Origin: an uncultured Magnetospirillum sp.
GTDB taxonomy: Bacteria > Pseudomonadota > Alphaproteobacteria > Rhodospirillales > Magnetospirillaceae
Length of the DNA: 45,147 nt
Direction: 5' to 3'
NCBI RefSeq assembly: GCF_903853455.1
Contig: NZ_CAINTR010000119.1
Location: 1-45,147, forward strand
In this document: one piece after another, positions 18,048 to 27,120 of the stretch
Layout: each line of letters begins with the position of its first letter
How positions within the stretch are numbered: position 1 is the stretch's first letter
Notes under the pieces: model-generated
What the model was told of the DNA's origin: nothing
The model's database searches: none
What the model saw: the letters and a program-made list of their open reading frames with translations, nothing else
Program-made: the position numbers and the translations under genes

Positions 18048-18088
18048 AAACACCCCCGCCGGGCGCCCGGCGGGGGTGTTTGCTTTCT
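18048..18088 (+). terminator. Rho-independent terminator after acnB
   Basis: A perfect inverted repeat pairs 18048-18063 with 18066-18081 (arm AAACACCCCCGCCGGG). It is flanked by A residues on the left and ends in TTTGCTTT on the right, 17 bases after the acnB stop. The 16-bp GC-rich stem and T-rich tail are those of an intrinsic terminator. Confidence 0.9.
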
Positions 18089-18165
18089 GCATTCATTTCA
18101 ATGTCATGGCTATTCCTGCTTCGGGGATGCATAATTTCCTTCAGAGCGAAGGGGGAATCCGGTCC

Positions 18166-18945
18166 ATGACGACCTCACGCACCGTGCCGGCCAGCGGCAA
18201 TCTCCTGATCGACCATCAGCACGGCCAGCTCACCGAACTGATCCGCAAGGCGGCCCAGTGCGCCCGAGGCGACGTGGAACACTTCGGCCTCGCCGTGTTG
18301 GCCTTCCGCACGGCGCTGGCCGGCCACTTCGCGGTGGAAGGCATCATTTTCCGGGGCGCCGGCTTCGCCAGGGCGGAAGAACACGACGCCGCCCATGCGG
18401 TCATCCTGGCGCGGGTGGATCAGGTGGTCCAAACCCTGTCCGATCTCGCCAGTTCACCGGAGCGGCACGCGATCATCGAGGAGATGGAGCGCATCCTGTT
18501 TGACCACGAATTGCTGGAGGATTCGGGTTATTGGGAGGCGATCCGCCACCACCCGACCCAGCCGGTGGTCGCCTGGGACGCGAGTCTGGAGACGGGGCTG
18601 TCCTGGGTTGACGACCAGCACCGCCATCTGGTCGCCATCATCAACCAGTTGAGCGTGGTGGCCACCGTGCCGCGCCAGGAGACCATCATCGCCGAGCTGA
18701 TGGAACGCTTCCTGCGCCATGCCCGTCAGCATTTCGCCGCCGAGGAGCGGCAGTTGGACGCCTGGGGACGGACGGTTTCCGCCCACCGCGCCGAGCATGT
18801 CCAACTGCTGGAGGAGGTGGAGTCGCTGGCGCTGGCGGTGGGCAGCGATCCCGGCATGCTGGTGGACCACTATCTGCGGTTCTGGATGATCGACCACATC
18901 CGCACCGCCGACATGCAGGACTTCGCCAATTCCCCCCTCCCTTGA
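18166..18945 (+). CDS. Tandem double-domain bacteriohemerythrin
   Basis: This 259-aa protein is made of two hemerythrin domains. Domain 1 has H19, H54, E58, H73, H77, H114 and D119. Domain 2 has H152, H189, E193, H207, H211, H244 and D249. Both sets are complete, so two di-iron sites should form. The ATG at 18166 follows AAGGGGGAA; longer in-frame starts run into the acnB terminator and are unlikely. The last residues (NSPLP and the stop) lie inside a palindromic repeat at 18926-18961. Likely roles are O2 storage, delivery or sensing. It is convergent with gcvPB. Confidence 0.88.
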   Translation: MTTSRTVPASGNLLIDHQHGQLTELIRKAAQCARGDVEHFGLAVLAFRTALAGHFAVEGIIFRGAGFARAEEHDAAHAVILARVDQVVQTLSDLASSPERHAIIEEMERILFDHELLEDSGYWEAIRHHPTQPVVAWDASLETGLSWVDDQHRHLVAIINQLSVVATVPRQETIIAELMERFLRHARQHFAAEERQLDAWGRTVSAHRAEHVQLLEEVESLALAVGSDPGMLVDHYLRFWMIDHIRTADMQDFANSPLP

Positions 18946-18961
18946 GGGAGAGGGGAATTGG
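18926..18961. repeat. CT/AG-rich palindrome overlapping hemerythrin stop
   Basis: A 17-base arm at 18926-18942 pairs with 18945-18961 with one mismatch, with a 2-base centre. The TGA stop of the hemerythrin (18943-18945) lies in the centre, so the repeat supplies its last codons. It lies between two convergent stops and may act as a bidirectional terminator. The CCCTC/GAGGG-type arms resemble the larger repeat at 21841-21964. Confidence 0.75.
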
Positions 18962-18967
18962 ACAACC

Positions 18968-20458
18968 TCAAGCCTTCCAGCGCAGTACCGGAGTGCGGGC
19001 CGCCAGGGTTTCGTCCAGGCGGCGGCGCGGGGTGAACTGGGGCGACGCCTTGAACGCCTCGGCGGCGCCCGCCTTGGCCTTGAGCGCCAGACCGCGCACC
19101 ACCGCGATGAACTGGTCCAGCGTGTCCTTGGACTCGCTTTCGGTCGGCTCCATCAGCAGGGCGCCATGCACCACCAGCGGGAAGTACATGGTCATGGGGT
19201 GATAGCCCTCGTCGATCAGCGCCTTGGCGAAGTCCAGCGTGGTGACGCCGGTATCCTTGAGGAAGCGGTCGTCGAACAGCGCCTCGTGCATGCAAGGCCC
19301 GTCGAACGACGGCGTCAGCACGTCGCCCAAGGCCGCCTGGAGGTAGTTGGCGTTGAGCACCGCGTCGGACGAGGCCTGCCGCAGCCCGTCGGCGCCCATG
19401 GAGGTGATATAGGCCAGGGCGCGGACGAAGACGCCGAACTGGCCGTGGAAGCCTTTGACCCGGCCGAACGGCTTGGCGCCCTCGCGGCCGCCTTCCACCA
19501 GCTCGAAGCCGTCCTTGCCGTGAACCACATAGGGCACCGGCGCGAAGGCGGCCAGCGCCGCCGACAACACCGTCGGGCCGGCACCGGGACCGCCGCCGCC
19601 ATGGGGGGTGGCGAAGGTCTTGTGCAGGTTGATATGCATGGCGTCGATGCCGAGATCGGCGACCTTCACCCGGCCGACGATGGCGTTGAAATTGGCGCCG
19701 TCGCAGTAGAAATAGCCGCCGGCGCCGTGGATGGCGGCGGCGATCTCGATGATCTCGGACTCGAACAGGCCGCAGGTGTTGGGATTGGTCAGCATCAGGC
19801 CGGCGACATCGGGACCCAGCTTGGCCTTCAGCGCGTCGAGATCGACCCTTCCGTTGTCCTTGGCCGGAATGGGATCGACGGAAAAGCCGCACATGGCGGC
19901 CGAGGCGGGGTTGGTGCCGTGGGCGCTTTCCGGCACCAGGATGCGGCGGCGGTGGCCCTGGCAATTGTCGTCATGGGCGGCGCGGATGGCCATCAAGCCG
20001 CACCACTCGCCATGGGCTCCCGCCGCCGGACTCATGGCCACCGTGGGCATGCCGGTGAGTTCCTTCAGCCATTCGGCCAGGGAGTCCATCACCTCCAGCG
20101 CGCCCTGGACGGTCTTTTGCGGCTGCAACGGGTGCAGGTCGGCCAGACCGGGCAGGCGGGCCAGTTTCTCCGACAGGCGAGGATTGTGCTTCATGGTGCA
20201 CGAGCCCAGCGGATAGAAGCCGGTGTCGATGCCGTAATTTTTCTGCGACAGGCGGGTGTAGTGGCGCACCACCTGGGGCTCGGACAGGTCGGGCAGGCCG
20301 AACGCGCCGCGCTTGGCCAGGCCGTCCATGCGGTCGAGATCCACCGGGCCGGGCTCGGGCAGATCGACGCCGGAGCAGCCCGGGTTGCCCATCTCGAAGA
20401 TCAGCTTCTCCTCCACCTGGAGGCCGCGATTGCCGCTGAACGTATTCACGTCGCTCAT
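18968..20458 (-). CDS. gcvPB: Glycine dehydrogenase (decarboxylating) subunit 2
   Basis: This roughly 496-aa protein is the C-terminal half of the split P-protein and carries the pyridoxal-phosphate lysine in HINLHKTFATPHGGGG. FYPLGSCTMKHNPR and MSPAAGAHGEWCG are further family motifs. Together with GcvPA it decarboxylates glycine and passes aminomethyl to GcvH. Start codon MSDVNTF at 20456-20458 shares its A with the gcvPA stop (TGATG), so translation is coupled. A longer frame upstream reads through gcvPA in the wrong frame and is not real. It is the last gene of the gcv operon. Confidence 0.96.
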   Translation of the reverse strand: MSDVNTFSGNRGLQVEEKLIFEMGNPGCSGVDLPEPGPVDLDRMDGLAKRGAFGLPDLSEPQVVRHYTRLSQKNYGIDTGFYPLGSCTMKHNPRLSEKLARLPGLADLHPLQPQKTVQGALEVMDSLAEWLKELTGMPTVAMSPAAGAHGEWCGLMAIRAAHDDNCQGHRRRILVPESAHGTNPASAAMCGFSVDPIPAKDNGRVDLDALKAKLGPDVAGLMLTNPNTCGLFESEIIEIAAAIHGAGGYFYCDGANFNAIVGRVKVADLGIDAMHINLHKTFATPHGGGGPGAGPTVLSAALAAFAPVPYVVHGKDGFELVEGGREGAKPFGRVKGFHGQFGVFVRALAYITSMGADGLRQASSDAVLNANYLQAALGDVLTPSFDGPCMHEALFDDRFLKDTGVTTLDFAKALIDEGYHPMTMYFPLVVHGALLMEPTESESKDTLDQFIAVVRGLALKAKAGAAEAFKASPQFTPRRRLDETLAARTPVLRWKA

Positions 20459-21807
20459 CACACCACCTCCTTCAGGGCGGCGACAAGCCGGTCCATGTCG
20501 TCCTCGGTATTGGTCTCGGTGGCGGCCAGGATCAGCACCGGCGCCAGCTCCGGCCACGACGGGTAGAAGCGCGACGCCGGCACGCCCCCCAGGATGCCCT
20601 TCTCGGCCAGGGCATCCACCACCTCGGCCGCCTTGACGTCGTCGCCGAGATGGACGGCGAACTCGTTGTAATAGCTTTGGGCCAAGACCTTGAGACCCTT
20701 CACCTTGGCCAGCTTCTGCTCCAGCCTGACCGCGTTGGCGTGGTTGATCTCGGCCAGCCGGCCAAAGCCGCTGCCGCCCAGCATGGTCAGGTGCATGGAG
20801 AAGGCCAGGGCGCACAGGCCGGAATTGGTGCAGATGTTGCTGGTGGCCTTCTCGCGGCGGATATGCTGCTCGCGGGTGGACAGGGTCAGCACCCAGCCGC
20901 GCTTGCCGTCCACATCCACCGTCTGGCCGGCGAGGCGGCCGGGCATCTGGCGGACATATTTGTCGCGGGTGGCGAACAGCCCCAGGCCGGGACCGCCGAA
21001 ATTCATCCCCATGCCGAGGCTTTGGCCCTCGGCCACCACGATGTCGGCCCCCATGGCGCCGGGGGATTCGAACAGACCCAGGCTGGTGGGCTCGGCGACC
21101 ATTACCACCAGCAGGGCGCCGACCTCGTGACAGGTGGACGCCAGCAGGCGCAGATCCTTGACGCCGCCGAAGAAGCCGGGATTCTGCACCACGACGCAGG
21201 CGGTCTGGGAATCCACCCGGCCCAGCAGGTCCTCGAAGCCGAGCGGGTCGGGCGGCAGCAGCTCGGCCTCCATCTCGGTATAGCGCAGGCTCGTCTCGGT
21301 GGTCTCGGCGTAATGGGGATGCAGGGACCCCGACAGGATCACCTTGGCGCGCTTGGTGATGCGGCACGCCATGATGGCGGCCTCGGCGGTGGCGGTGGCG
21401 CCGTCATACATGGAGGCGTTGGCCACATCCATGCCGGTGATCATGGCGACCTGGGTCTGGAACTCGAACAGCGCCTGCAACGTGCCCTGGCTGACCTCGG
21501 GCTGGTAGGGGGTGTAGGCGGTGAGGAACTCGCCGCGCAACAGCAACTGATCCACCGCCGCCGGCACATGGTGGCGATAGATGCCGGCGCCGATGAAGAA
21601 CGGAGCGCAGCCGGCCGACAGGTTCTTGCCGGCCATGCGGGTGAAGGCGCGCTCCACCTCCATCTCGCCCTGATGGCGGGGCAGCGGCAGCGGCTCGGCC
21701 AGACGGGCGGCAGCGGGGACGTCGCGGAACAGCTCGTCCACGTCCTTGGCCCCGATCACCGCCAGCATGGCGCGGCGGTCGGATTCGGTCAGCGGCAGGT
21801 AGCGCAT
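20458..21807 (-). CDS. gcvPA: Glycine dehydrogenase (decarboxylating) subunit 1
   Basis: This 449-aa protein is the N-terminal half of the split P-protein. [31 protein letters not shown] at the start, [36 protein letters not shown] and [15 protein letters not shown] are family landmarks. It pairs with GcvPB to form an active alpha2beta2 enzyme. The two-subunit form is typical of many bacteria and differs from the single ~950-aa chain of E. coli. It is separated from gcvH by a 165-base gap that holds a large inverted repeat. Confidence 0.96.
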   Translation of the reverse strand: MRYLPLTESDRRAMLAVIGAKDVDELFRDVPAAARLAEPLPLPRHQGEMEVERAFTRMAGKNLSAGCAPFFIGAGIYRHHVPAAVDQLLLRGEFLTAYTPYQPEVSQGTLQALFEFQTQVAMITGMDVANASMYDGATATAEAAIMACRITKRAKVILSGSLHPHYAETTETSLRYTEMEAELLPPDPLGFEDLLGRVDSQTACVVVQNPGFFGGVKDLRLLASTCHEVGALLVVMVAEPTSLGLFESPGAMGADIVVAEGQSLGMGMNFGGPGLGLFATRDKYVRQMPGRLAGQTVDVDGKRGWVLTLSTREQHIRREKATSNICTNSGLCALAFSMHLTMLGGSGFGRLAEINHANAVRLEQKLAKVKGLKVLAQSYYNEFAVHLGDDVKAAEVVDALAEKGILGGVPASRFYPSWPELAPVLILAATETNTEDDMDRLVAALKEVV

Positions 21808-21840
21808 GGGTCGGTCACCTTGTCTTCAACCTCACTTTTT

Positions 21841-21964
21841 CTCCCTCTCCCTGAGGGAGAGGGCGGGGTGAGGGGGGAATGCCTCAACGAATACTTCCGG
21901 CTGGGTGGACGCAATTCCCCCTCACCCGGCGCTTCGCGCCACCCTCTCCCTCAGGGAGAGGGAA
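21841..21964. repeat. Intergenic inverted-repeat element between gcvH and gcvPA
   Basis: The left part begins CTCCCTCTCCCTGAGGGAGA, and the right part (about 21913-21964) is largely its reverse complement. Each arm also contains its own smaller palindrome (CCCTCTCCCTGAGGGAGAGGG type), and GGCGCTTCGCGCC forms another small hairpin near 21929-21941. This is a REP-like structured element. Lying inside the operon, it may stabilise or attenuate the message between gcvH and gcvPA. A smaller relative lies at 18926-18961. Confidence 0.75.
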
Positions 21965-21972
21965 ATACGGCG

Positions 21973-22350
21973 CTATTCCAGGGTCTTCAGATACGCGTCA
22001 TAGGCGGCGCGGTCCATCAGGCCCGTCAGTTCGGACGGGTCGGACAGCTTGATGGTGAAGAACCAGGCGCCGGTCTCGGCCGCCTCGTTGACCAGGCCGG
22101 GCTGGTCGACGATGGCCTGGTTGCCCTTGACCACCGTGCCGGAGACCGGGGAATAGACCTCCGACGCCGCCTTGACCGATTCCACCACGGCGGCCTCGGC
22201 CCCCTTGGCGATGGCGCGGCCGGGTTCGGGAACCTCGACGAACACCACGTCGCCCAGCGCGTGCTGGGCATAGTCGCTGATGCCGACGGTGCCGATGTCA
22301 CCCGCGACGGAAATCCACTCGTGGTCCTTGGTGAAACGCTTGTCGCCCAT
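21973..22350 (-). CDS. gcvH: Glycine cleavage system H protein
   Basis: This 125-aa lipoyl carrier protein shuttles the aminomethyl group between P, T and L proteins. The lipoyl lysine is in AAVVESVKAASEVYSPVSG, and the YAQHALGDVVFVEVPEPG segment is conserved. GGGAG lies before the ATG. It is 14 bases after the gcvT stop, so the two share a message under the upstream glycine riboswitch. Confidence 0.97.
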   Translation of the reverse strand: MGDKRFTKDHEWISVAGDIGTVGISDYAQHALGDVVFVEVPEPGRAIAKGAEAAVVESVKAASEVYSPVSGTVVKGNQAIVDQPGLVNEAAETGAWFFTIKLSDPSELTGLMDRAAYDAYLKTLE

Positions 22351-22364
22351 GATTGGGACTCCCC

Positions 22365-23483
22365 TTAAGCCTTGATGTAACGATGCGGAACGAACGGCAG
22401 CGCCGCGACCTCGGCGTCCAGCGCCTTGCCGCGAACCACCAGCTTGATTTTGGTGCCGATGGCGGCGAAATCCCGGGGGACATAACCCATGGCGACGGGG
22501 CGGTCGGCCGAGGGACCGAAGCCGCCGGAACAGATTTCGCCCAGCCGGTTGCCGGCTTCATCGGTGATTTCGGTATGAGCGCGGGCGGGAGCGCGGCCCA
22601 GCGGCTGGATGCCGACCCGAAGGCGCGCCGGCCCCTCGGCCAGTTGCCGCTGGATGATGGCGGCGCCGGGGAAACCACCCTCGGCGCGGCGGCGCTTGTT
22701 CATGATCCAGGCGATATTGGCCTCCACCGGAGTGGTGGCGGTGTCGATGTCGGAGCCGTAGAGACACAGACCGGCTTCCAGGCGCAGCGAGTCGCGGGCG
22801 CCCAGGCCGGCCGGCATCACCCCGGGCAGGGCCAGCAGGGCGCGCACCAGCTCTTCGACGCGGGCCTCCGGCACTGAAATCTCCCAGCCGTCCTCGCCGG
22901 TATAGCCCGAACGGGTGGCGAGACAGGCGATGCCGGCGATGGTGATTTCGCGGATGGTCATGAAGGTCATGGCCCCGGCGTCCGGCGCGACTTTCGCCAT
23001 GGCCTCGGCCGCCTTGGGGCCTTGCAGCGCCACCAGCGCCCGGTCCTCGATCATGCGAAGCTGGACCTTGTCGCCGATCTTCGCCTGCATATGGGCGAAA
23101 TCGGCGTGCTTGCAGGCGGCGTTGATCACCAGGAACAGGTGGTCGTCGGCCAGCTTGCTGACCATCAGGTCGTCGAGGATGCCACCCTGGTCGTTGGTGA
23201 AGACGGTGTAGCGGGTCTTGCCGATCCCCAGGCCCTGGATGTCGCCGGGAACCAGGGTCTCCAGCCAGCGGGCGCCATCGGCGCCCCGGATTTCGGCCTG
23301 GCCCATATGCGACACGTCGAACAGCGAGGCATTGGTCCGGGTATGGACATGCTCGGTGAGCACGCCGGCGGGGTACTGCACCGGCATGGCATAGCCGGCG
23401 AAGGGGACCATCTTGCCGTCTAACTCACGGTGCAGGCGGTCCAGCGGCGTGGTCAGCAACGGAGTGTCGTGGGAATCGCTCAC
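22365..23483 (-). CDS. gcvT: Aminomethyltransferase (glycine cleavage T protein)
   Basis: This 372-aa enzyme releases ammonia from the aminomethyl-H protein and forms 5,10-methylene-THF. Hallmarks are YPAGVLTEHVHTRTNASLFDVSHMGQ, TGEDGWEISVP, LGARDSLRLEAGLCLYG and YVPRDFA. It starts with GTG at 23481-23483, with GGAGGAA just upstream. As the first gene of the gcv operon it is directly downstream of a tandem glycine riboswitch, so glycine should raise its expression. The family fold and length are normal. Confidence 0.96.
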   Translation of the reverse strand: MSDSHDTPLLTTPLDRLHRELDGKMVPFAGYAMPVQYPAGVLTEHVHTRTNASLFDVSHMGQAEIRGADGARWLETLVPGDIQGLGIGKTRYTVFTNDQGGILDDLMVSKLADDHLFLVINAACKHADFAHMQAKIGDKVQLRMIEDRALVALQGPKAAEAMAKVAPDAGAMTFMTIREITIAGIACLATRSGYTGEDGWEISVPEARVEELVRALLALPGVMPAGLGARDSLRLEAGLCLYGSDIDTATTPVEANIAWIMNKRRRAEGGFPGAAIIQRQLAEGPARLRVGIQPLGRAPARAHTEITDEAGNRLGEICSGGFGPSADRPVAMGYVPRDFAAIGTKIKLVVRGKALDAEVAALPFVPHRYIKA

Positions 23484-23557
23484 CGGGGTTCCTCCCTGCG
23501 GACCGATGGTCCGCGGCGGTTGAAGGGCGCGGGCGCAGCTGTGGCGTCGCCCGGTTT

Positions 23558-23785
23558 GCCCCCCTCTGTCTGGGAACCTGAAAGATTCACCGCGTCGCCC
23601 CCTGGGAGGCGTCGGCGGCTTACATCGTCGGTGGGCCGGAGGGCGATCAGTGCCCTTGCCGGCGCGCTTTCCAGAGGCTCATCCCCCCGCGGTCCGTTTG
23701 CCTGAGAGTTTCCAGGGGCGGTTGCTCCTTCGGCGCCGCCTCGCTTGGTGGCCAAGCGGGGCGATCTCTCCCGCGGGGTTCGTCT
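23558..23785 (-). promoter_or_regulatory. Tandem glycine riboswitch upstream of gcvT
   Basis: Read on the minus strand, aptamer I (about 23684-23782) has GCGGGAGAG, CCGAAGGAGCAA, CTGGAAACTCTCAGGCAAA and GGACCGC. Aptamer II (about 23561-23681) begins CCTCTGGAAAG and ends AATCTTTCAGG...CAGACAGAGG, with CCTCTG pairing CAGAGG to close its P1. These are the consensus elements of the two-aptamer gcvT riboswitch. Aptamer II keeps the closing stem but its central part is less standard. Control probably acts on translation or on transcription elongation before the GTG of gcvT; no clear terminator with a U tract was seen. Confidence 0.9.
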
Positions 23786-23794
23786 GCGCCGGCC

Positions 23795-23822
23795 ATATTA
23801 GTCAGCGCGACGAGGGAGTCAA
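23795..23822 (-). promoter_or_regulatory. Promoter of the gcv operon
   Basis: On the minus strand TTGACT (plus 23817-23822) and TATAAT-like TAATAT (plus 23795-23800) are spaced by 16 bases. The start of transcription would fall at about 23788, exactly at the beginning of the riboswitch. The -35 lies close to the 3' end of the upstream lipoprotein gene. Confidence 0.65.
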
Positions 23823-23831
23823 TGACGGACC

Positions 23832-24377
23832 CTATCGCTTGGCGCGGCGGTTCATCTCCAGCTCCTCGGGCGTTTCCTGGAAGCCGAGATAGATCTCGTA
23901 GTTATTGATGATGTCCTTGTTCTTAACCGGGATGCGCATCACCACATCCTCGTCGTTGACGCGGGCCTGATCCATCCCTTCGGGGAAGGTGACGGGGACG
24001 GTGAACTCGGCCTTGGCCTCGGGAGCGGGGAAGAATTTGGGGATGGCCACGAAATAGCGCAGCTCGGATTGGCGCTTGGTGCTGGCCGGGCCGCGCTTGA
24101 CGTCGAAGCTGACCTGGATCTCCACCACGGCGCCCTTGTCGTCGTAGGAGCACTGGCCCTTGAAAGCGATGATCTCGGCATCCATGTCCACGTCGGTCAG
24201 GTCGCGGCCGGCACCGGGGCGGAATTTGGTGATCTTGGCCGCGTCGGACAGGATGTAGATGGGTGGGCAGGGCGGCGTCTTGACCTTGGTCACGGCCTCG
24301 GTGAGGGAGGCGCAGCCGGACAGGGCGATGGGCGCCGCCAGGGCAAGCGCGAGAAAACGGAAGCGACGAGAGGTCAT
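23832..24377 (-). CDS. Putative lipoprotein
   Basis: This 181-aa protein is counted from the ATG at 24375-24377, which has AGGA upstream; a longer frame to 24464 would add a tail before the signal peptide. MTSRRFRFLALALAAPIALSGC is a clear lipoprotein signal with Cys22 in the LSGC lipobox. The mature part has paired cysteines in PPCPPIY and KGQCSYDD and beta-rich sequence. I do not recognise a specific function; similar small lipoproteins are common in Rhodospirillales. It is divergent from ispH and lies just upstream of the gcv promoter, in the same direction. Confidence 0.75.
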   Translation of the reverse strand: MTSRRFRFLALALAAPIALSGCASLTEAVTKVKTPPCPPIYILSDAAKITKFRPGAGRDLTDVDMDAEIIAFKGQCSYDDKGAVVEIQVSFDVKRGPASTKRQSELRYFVAIPKFFPAPEAKAEFTVPVTFPEGMDQARVNDEDVVMRIPVKNKDIINNYEIYLGFQETPEELEMNRRAKR

Positions 24378-24547
24378 GGCGGTCCTGGAGGCCGGAGGGC
24401 GTATCGCTGGGAGGAGGGTCGGGTCGGCGGAATCGCTCATGCCAATCTTCCTTCGACGGTACATGATCTGCTAAACGTGGCGTCCGACTTTAGTGAAGGC
24501 TGCGGTCGGGCACAAGCCGACAGCCATGACGATATGAGGTAAACCCC

Positions 24548-25510
24548 GTGACCACATCCGCTTTTCCCCCGAAAAAGCCCCTCACCCTGGTTCTGGCCAG
24601 TCCGCGCGGCTTCTGCGCCGGCGTCGATCGCGCCATTCATATCGTCGAGAAGGCGTTGGAGAAATACGGCGCTCCCGTCTATGTGCGGCACGAGATCGTG
24701 CATAACCGCTATGTGGTCGAATCCCTGGCCCAGAAGGGGGCGGTGTTCGTCGAGGAACTGGACGAGGTTCCCGATCAGGCGGCGGTGGTGTTCTCCGCCC
24801 ATGGCGTGCCCAAGACGGTGCCGGCCGAGGCCGACCGCCGGGCGCTGACCTCGCTGGACGCCACCTGCCCGCTGGTGACCAAGGTTCATCGCGAGGCGGA
24901 ACATCACCACGAGATGGGGCGCCAGATCATCATGATCGGCCATGCCGGCCACCCGGAGGTCATCGGCACCATCGGTCAGGTGCCGGACGGAACGGTCCTG
25001 CTGGTCGGCACCCCGGCGGAGGCCGCCGAGGTCGAACCGCGCGATCCGTCCAAGCTGGCCTACATCACCCAGACCACCCTGTCGGTGGACGATGCCGCAG
25101 CGGTCACCGAGGTGTTGCAGAAGCGGTTCCCCGACATCGTCGGTCCCAAGCGGGAAGACATTTGCTACGCCACCACCAACCGGCAGGCGGCGGTCAAGAC
25201 CATCGCGCCCCATTGCGAGGCGCTGATGGTGATCGGTTCGCCCAATTCGTCCAATTCCTCGCGTCTGGTGGAAGTGGCGGCGCGGGCGGGATGCGCCAAG
25301 TCGGTGCTGGTGCAGCGCGCGTCCGAGGTGGACTGGAGCCTGCTGGACGGCGTCTCCCGGCTGGGGATCACCGCCGGCGCCTCCGCTCCGGAGATCCTGG
25401 TGGAGGAAGTGGTGGCGGCGGCGCGCGAGCGGTTCGACGTCACCATCGAGGAAGTTCGCGTCACCACCGAGACCGTGACCTTCAAGCTGCCTCAGGCATT
25501 ATCGGAATAG
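24548..25510 (+). CDS. ispH: 4-hydroxy-3-methylbut-2-enyl diphosphate reductase
   Basis: This 320-aa iron-sulfur enzyme makes the last step of the MEP isoprenoid pathway, giving IPP and DMAPP. It begins with GTG after GAGGT. Cluster cysteines are C23 ([12 protein letters not shown]), the one in [14 protein letters not shown], and the one in [28 protein letters not shown] is the conserved substrate region. Its stop codon lies inside the first unit of a 36-base tandem repeat (25502-25573). thrB follows about 110 bases later. Confidence 0.97.
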   Translation: MTTSAFPPKKPLTLVLASPRGFCAGVDRAIHIVEKALEKYGAPVYVRHEIVHNRYVVESLAQKGAVFVEELDEVPDQAAVVFSAHGVPKTVPAEADRRALTSLDATCPLVTKVHREAEHHHEMGRQIIMIGHAGHPEVIGTIGQVPDGTVLLVGTPAEAAEVEPRDPSKLAYITQTTLSVDDAAAVTEVLQKRFPDIVGPKREDICYATTNRQAAVKTIAPHCEALMVIGSPNSSNSSRLVEVAARAGCAKSVLVQRASEVDWSLLDGVSRLGITAGASAPEILVEEVVAAARERFDVTIEEVRVTTETVTFKLPQALSE

Positions 25511-25573
25511 GATTGCCGGCAACGGCGCCCGGCGGGGTCGGAATAGGATTGCCGGGACTGGCGCCCGGCGGGG
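25502..25573. repeat. 36-bp tandem direct repeat at ispH 3' end
   Basis: Unit 1 (25502-25537) and unit 2 (25538-25573) share 33 of 36 positions, both beginning TCGGAATAGGATTGCCGG and ending GGCGCCCGGCGGGG. A diverged partial copy (GGAATAGGGTTTGCGGGG) lies at about 25603-25620. Unit 1 contains the ispH stop TAG. The pattern looks like tandem duplication of the ispH 3' end and trailer. Confidence 0.85.
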
Positions 25574-25621
25574 AACTGTCGTACCTTCCGCCGATCCTGG
25601 GTGGAATAGGGTTTGCGGGGT

Positions 25622-26584
25622 ATGGCGGTCTATACCGAGGTTTCCGACGACGAGCTGGAAAGCTTCGTCGCTGATTACGACATCGGCCGGGTGGTGTCCT
25701 GCAAGGGCATCGCCGAAGGCGTGGAGAATACCAACTACCTGCTCCAGACCGACCGCGATTCCTACATCCTCACCCTCTACGAGAAGCGGGTGAACCCCGA
25801 CGAACTGCCGTTCTTTCTTGGGCTGATGGAGCATCTGGCGGCGCGCGGGCTGGCCTGCCCGACCCCGATCCACGGCCGTGACGGCAAGGCGCTGCGCAGC
25901 CTGTGCGGCCGCCCCGCCGCCATGGTCAGCTTCCTCAAGGGCATGTGGCACCGGCGCGTCGGCCTGACCCATTGCGCCGAGCTGGGGCCGGCCATGGCCG
26001 AGATGCATCTGAAGGGGGCCGATTTCCCGCTGACCCGGCGCAACAGCCTGTCGGTGGAGGGCTGGCGCGGCCTGTTCGAGGCGGTGCGTCCCCGCGCCCA
26101 TGAGATCAAGGCCGACCTCGCCGAGCTGCTGGACGCCGAGCTGGATTATCTGGAGGCCCATTGGCCCAAGACCCTGCCGGTGGGGTTGATCCACGCCGAC
26201 CTGTTCCCCGACAACGTCTTTTTCCTGGGGGAAAAGATGTCGGGGATCATCGATTTCTATTTCGCCTGCACCGACTTCCTCGCCTACGACATCGCCATCT
26301 GCCTCAACGCCTGGTGCTTCGAGGCCGACGGCGCCTTCAACGCCACCAAGGCGCGGCTGATGCTGAACGGCTATCGCCGGGTGCGGCCGCTATCGGCCGA
26401 CGAGCTGGACGCGCTGCCGCTGCTGGCGCGCGGCGCCGCCACCCGCTTTCTGCTGACCCGCAGCTACGACTGGCTGAACACGCCCGAAGGCGCCTTCGTC
26501 AAGCGCAAGGACCCCATGGAATATTACCGCAAGCTGGTGTTCCATCAGGGAATCGGCGGCCCCGGCGGATACGGCATCGAATGA
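25622..26584 (+). CDS. thrB: Homoserine kinase
   Basis: This 320-aa protein is the choline/aminoglycoside-kinase-like (type II) homoserine kinase of alphaproteobacteria and pseudomonads, not the GHMP type. [48 protein letters not shown] (catalytic loop) and [19 protein letters not shown] (metal site) are all present. It phosphorylates homoserine in threonine synthesis. The start at 25622 is preferred over an upstream ATG at 25613. Its TGA overlaps the rnhA ATG (ATGA), so the two are coupled. Confidence 0.95.
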   Translation: MAVYTEVSDDELESFVADYDIGRVVSCKGIAEGVENTNYLLQTDRDSYILTLYEKRVNPDELPFFLGLMEHLAARGLACPTPIHGRDGKALRSLCGRPAAMVSFLKGMWHRRVGLTHCAELGPAMAEMHLKGADFPLTRRNSLSVEGWRGLFEAVRPRAHEIKADLAELLDAELDYLEAHWPKTLPVGLIHADLFPDNVFFLGEKMSGIIDFYFACTDFLAYDIAICLNAWCFEADGAFNATKARLMLNGYRRVRPLSADELDALPLLARGAATRFLLTRSYDWLNTPEGAFVKRKDPMEYYRKLVFHQGIGGPGGYGIE

Positions 26585-27042
26585 ACGAGCTTGCCAAGCC
26601 GGAATCAGTTGAAATTTATACCGACGGCGCCTGTTCCGGCAATCCCGGCCCCGGCGGCTGGGGGGCCATCTTGCGCTTCAAGGGCGTCGAGAAGGAGCTG
26701 AAGGGCGGCGAGATCCTCACCACCAACAACCGCATGGAAATGATGGCGGTGCTGGTGGCGCTCAACACCCTGAGCCGGCCCTGCGCCATCGACCTTTATA
26801 CCGACAGCCAGTACGTCATGAAGGGCGTGACCGAGTGGCTGCGCGGCTGGAAGGCGCGCGGTTGGAAGACCGCCGACAAGAAGCCGGTCAAGAATGAGGA
26901 TCTGTGGCGGGCGCTGGACGAGGCGACGGCGCGCCACCGTATCGCCTGGCACTGGGTCAAAGGCCACGCCGGTCATGTGGAGAACGAACGGGCCGACCAA
27001 CTGGCCCGCGATGGCATCGCCGAGGTCCGGGCGGGAGTCTGA
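26581..27042 (+). CDS. rnhA: Ribonuclease HI
   Basis: This 153-aa enzyme cuts the RNA strand of RNA-DNA hybrids. The active site is D15 ([15 protein letters not shown]), E53 (NNRMEMMA), D75 (LYTDSQYV) and D139 (NERADQLA), with H129 in WVKGHAGH. Length and motifs are standard. It starts 4 bases before the thrB stop ends, a junction that is common in alphaproteobacteria. Confidence 0.97.
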   Translation: MNELAKPESVEIYTDGACSGNPGPGGWGAILRFKGVEKELKGGEILTTNNRMEMMAVLVALNTLSRPCAIDLYTDSQYVMKGVTEWLRGWKARGWKTADKKPVKNEDLWRALDEATARHRIAWHWVKGHAGHVENERADQLARDGIAEVRAGV

Positions 27043-27120
27043 GCGCAGCGGCGGCAGGCAATGATCGTTTTTCTTCCCTCGGGAGAGGCTGCCCGAGGGG
27101 AAGGGGAGGCCGGTTGAGGC
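27043..27120. other. Hairpin-containing gap after rnhA
   Basis: CCCTCGGG at 27076-27083 pairs with CCCGAGGG at 27092-27099 around an 8-base loop. No T tract follows on the plus strand, so it is a weak terminator candidate or a REP-like palindrome rather than a clear intrinsic terminator. Confidence 0.4.

Noticed and set aside
14962..18132. 1056-codon open frame antisense to acnB
   Set aside because: It is low-complexity (Gly/His/Gln/Arg-rich), lies opposite a certain gene and matches the usual shadow frame of GC-rich coding DNA.
18076..18165. Upstream start for the double hemerythrin at 18076
   Set aside because: It would begin inside the acnB terminator; the start at 18166 has a strong ribosome site.
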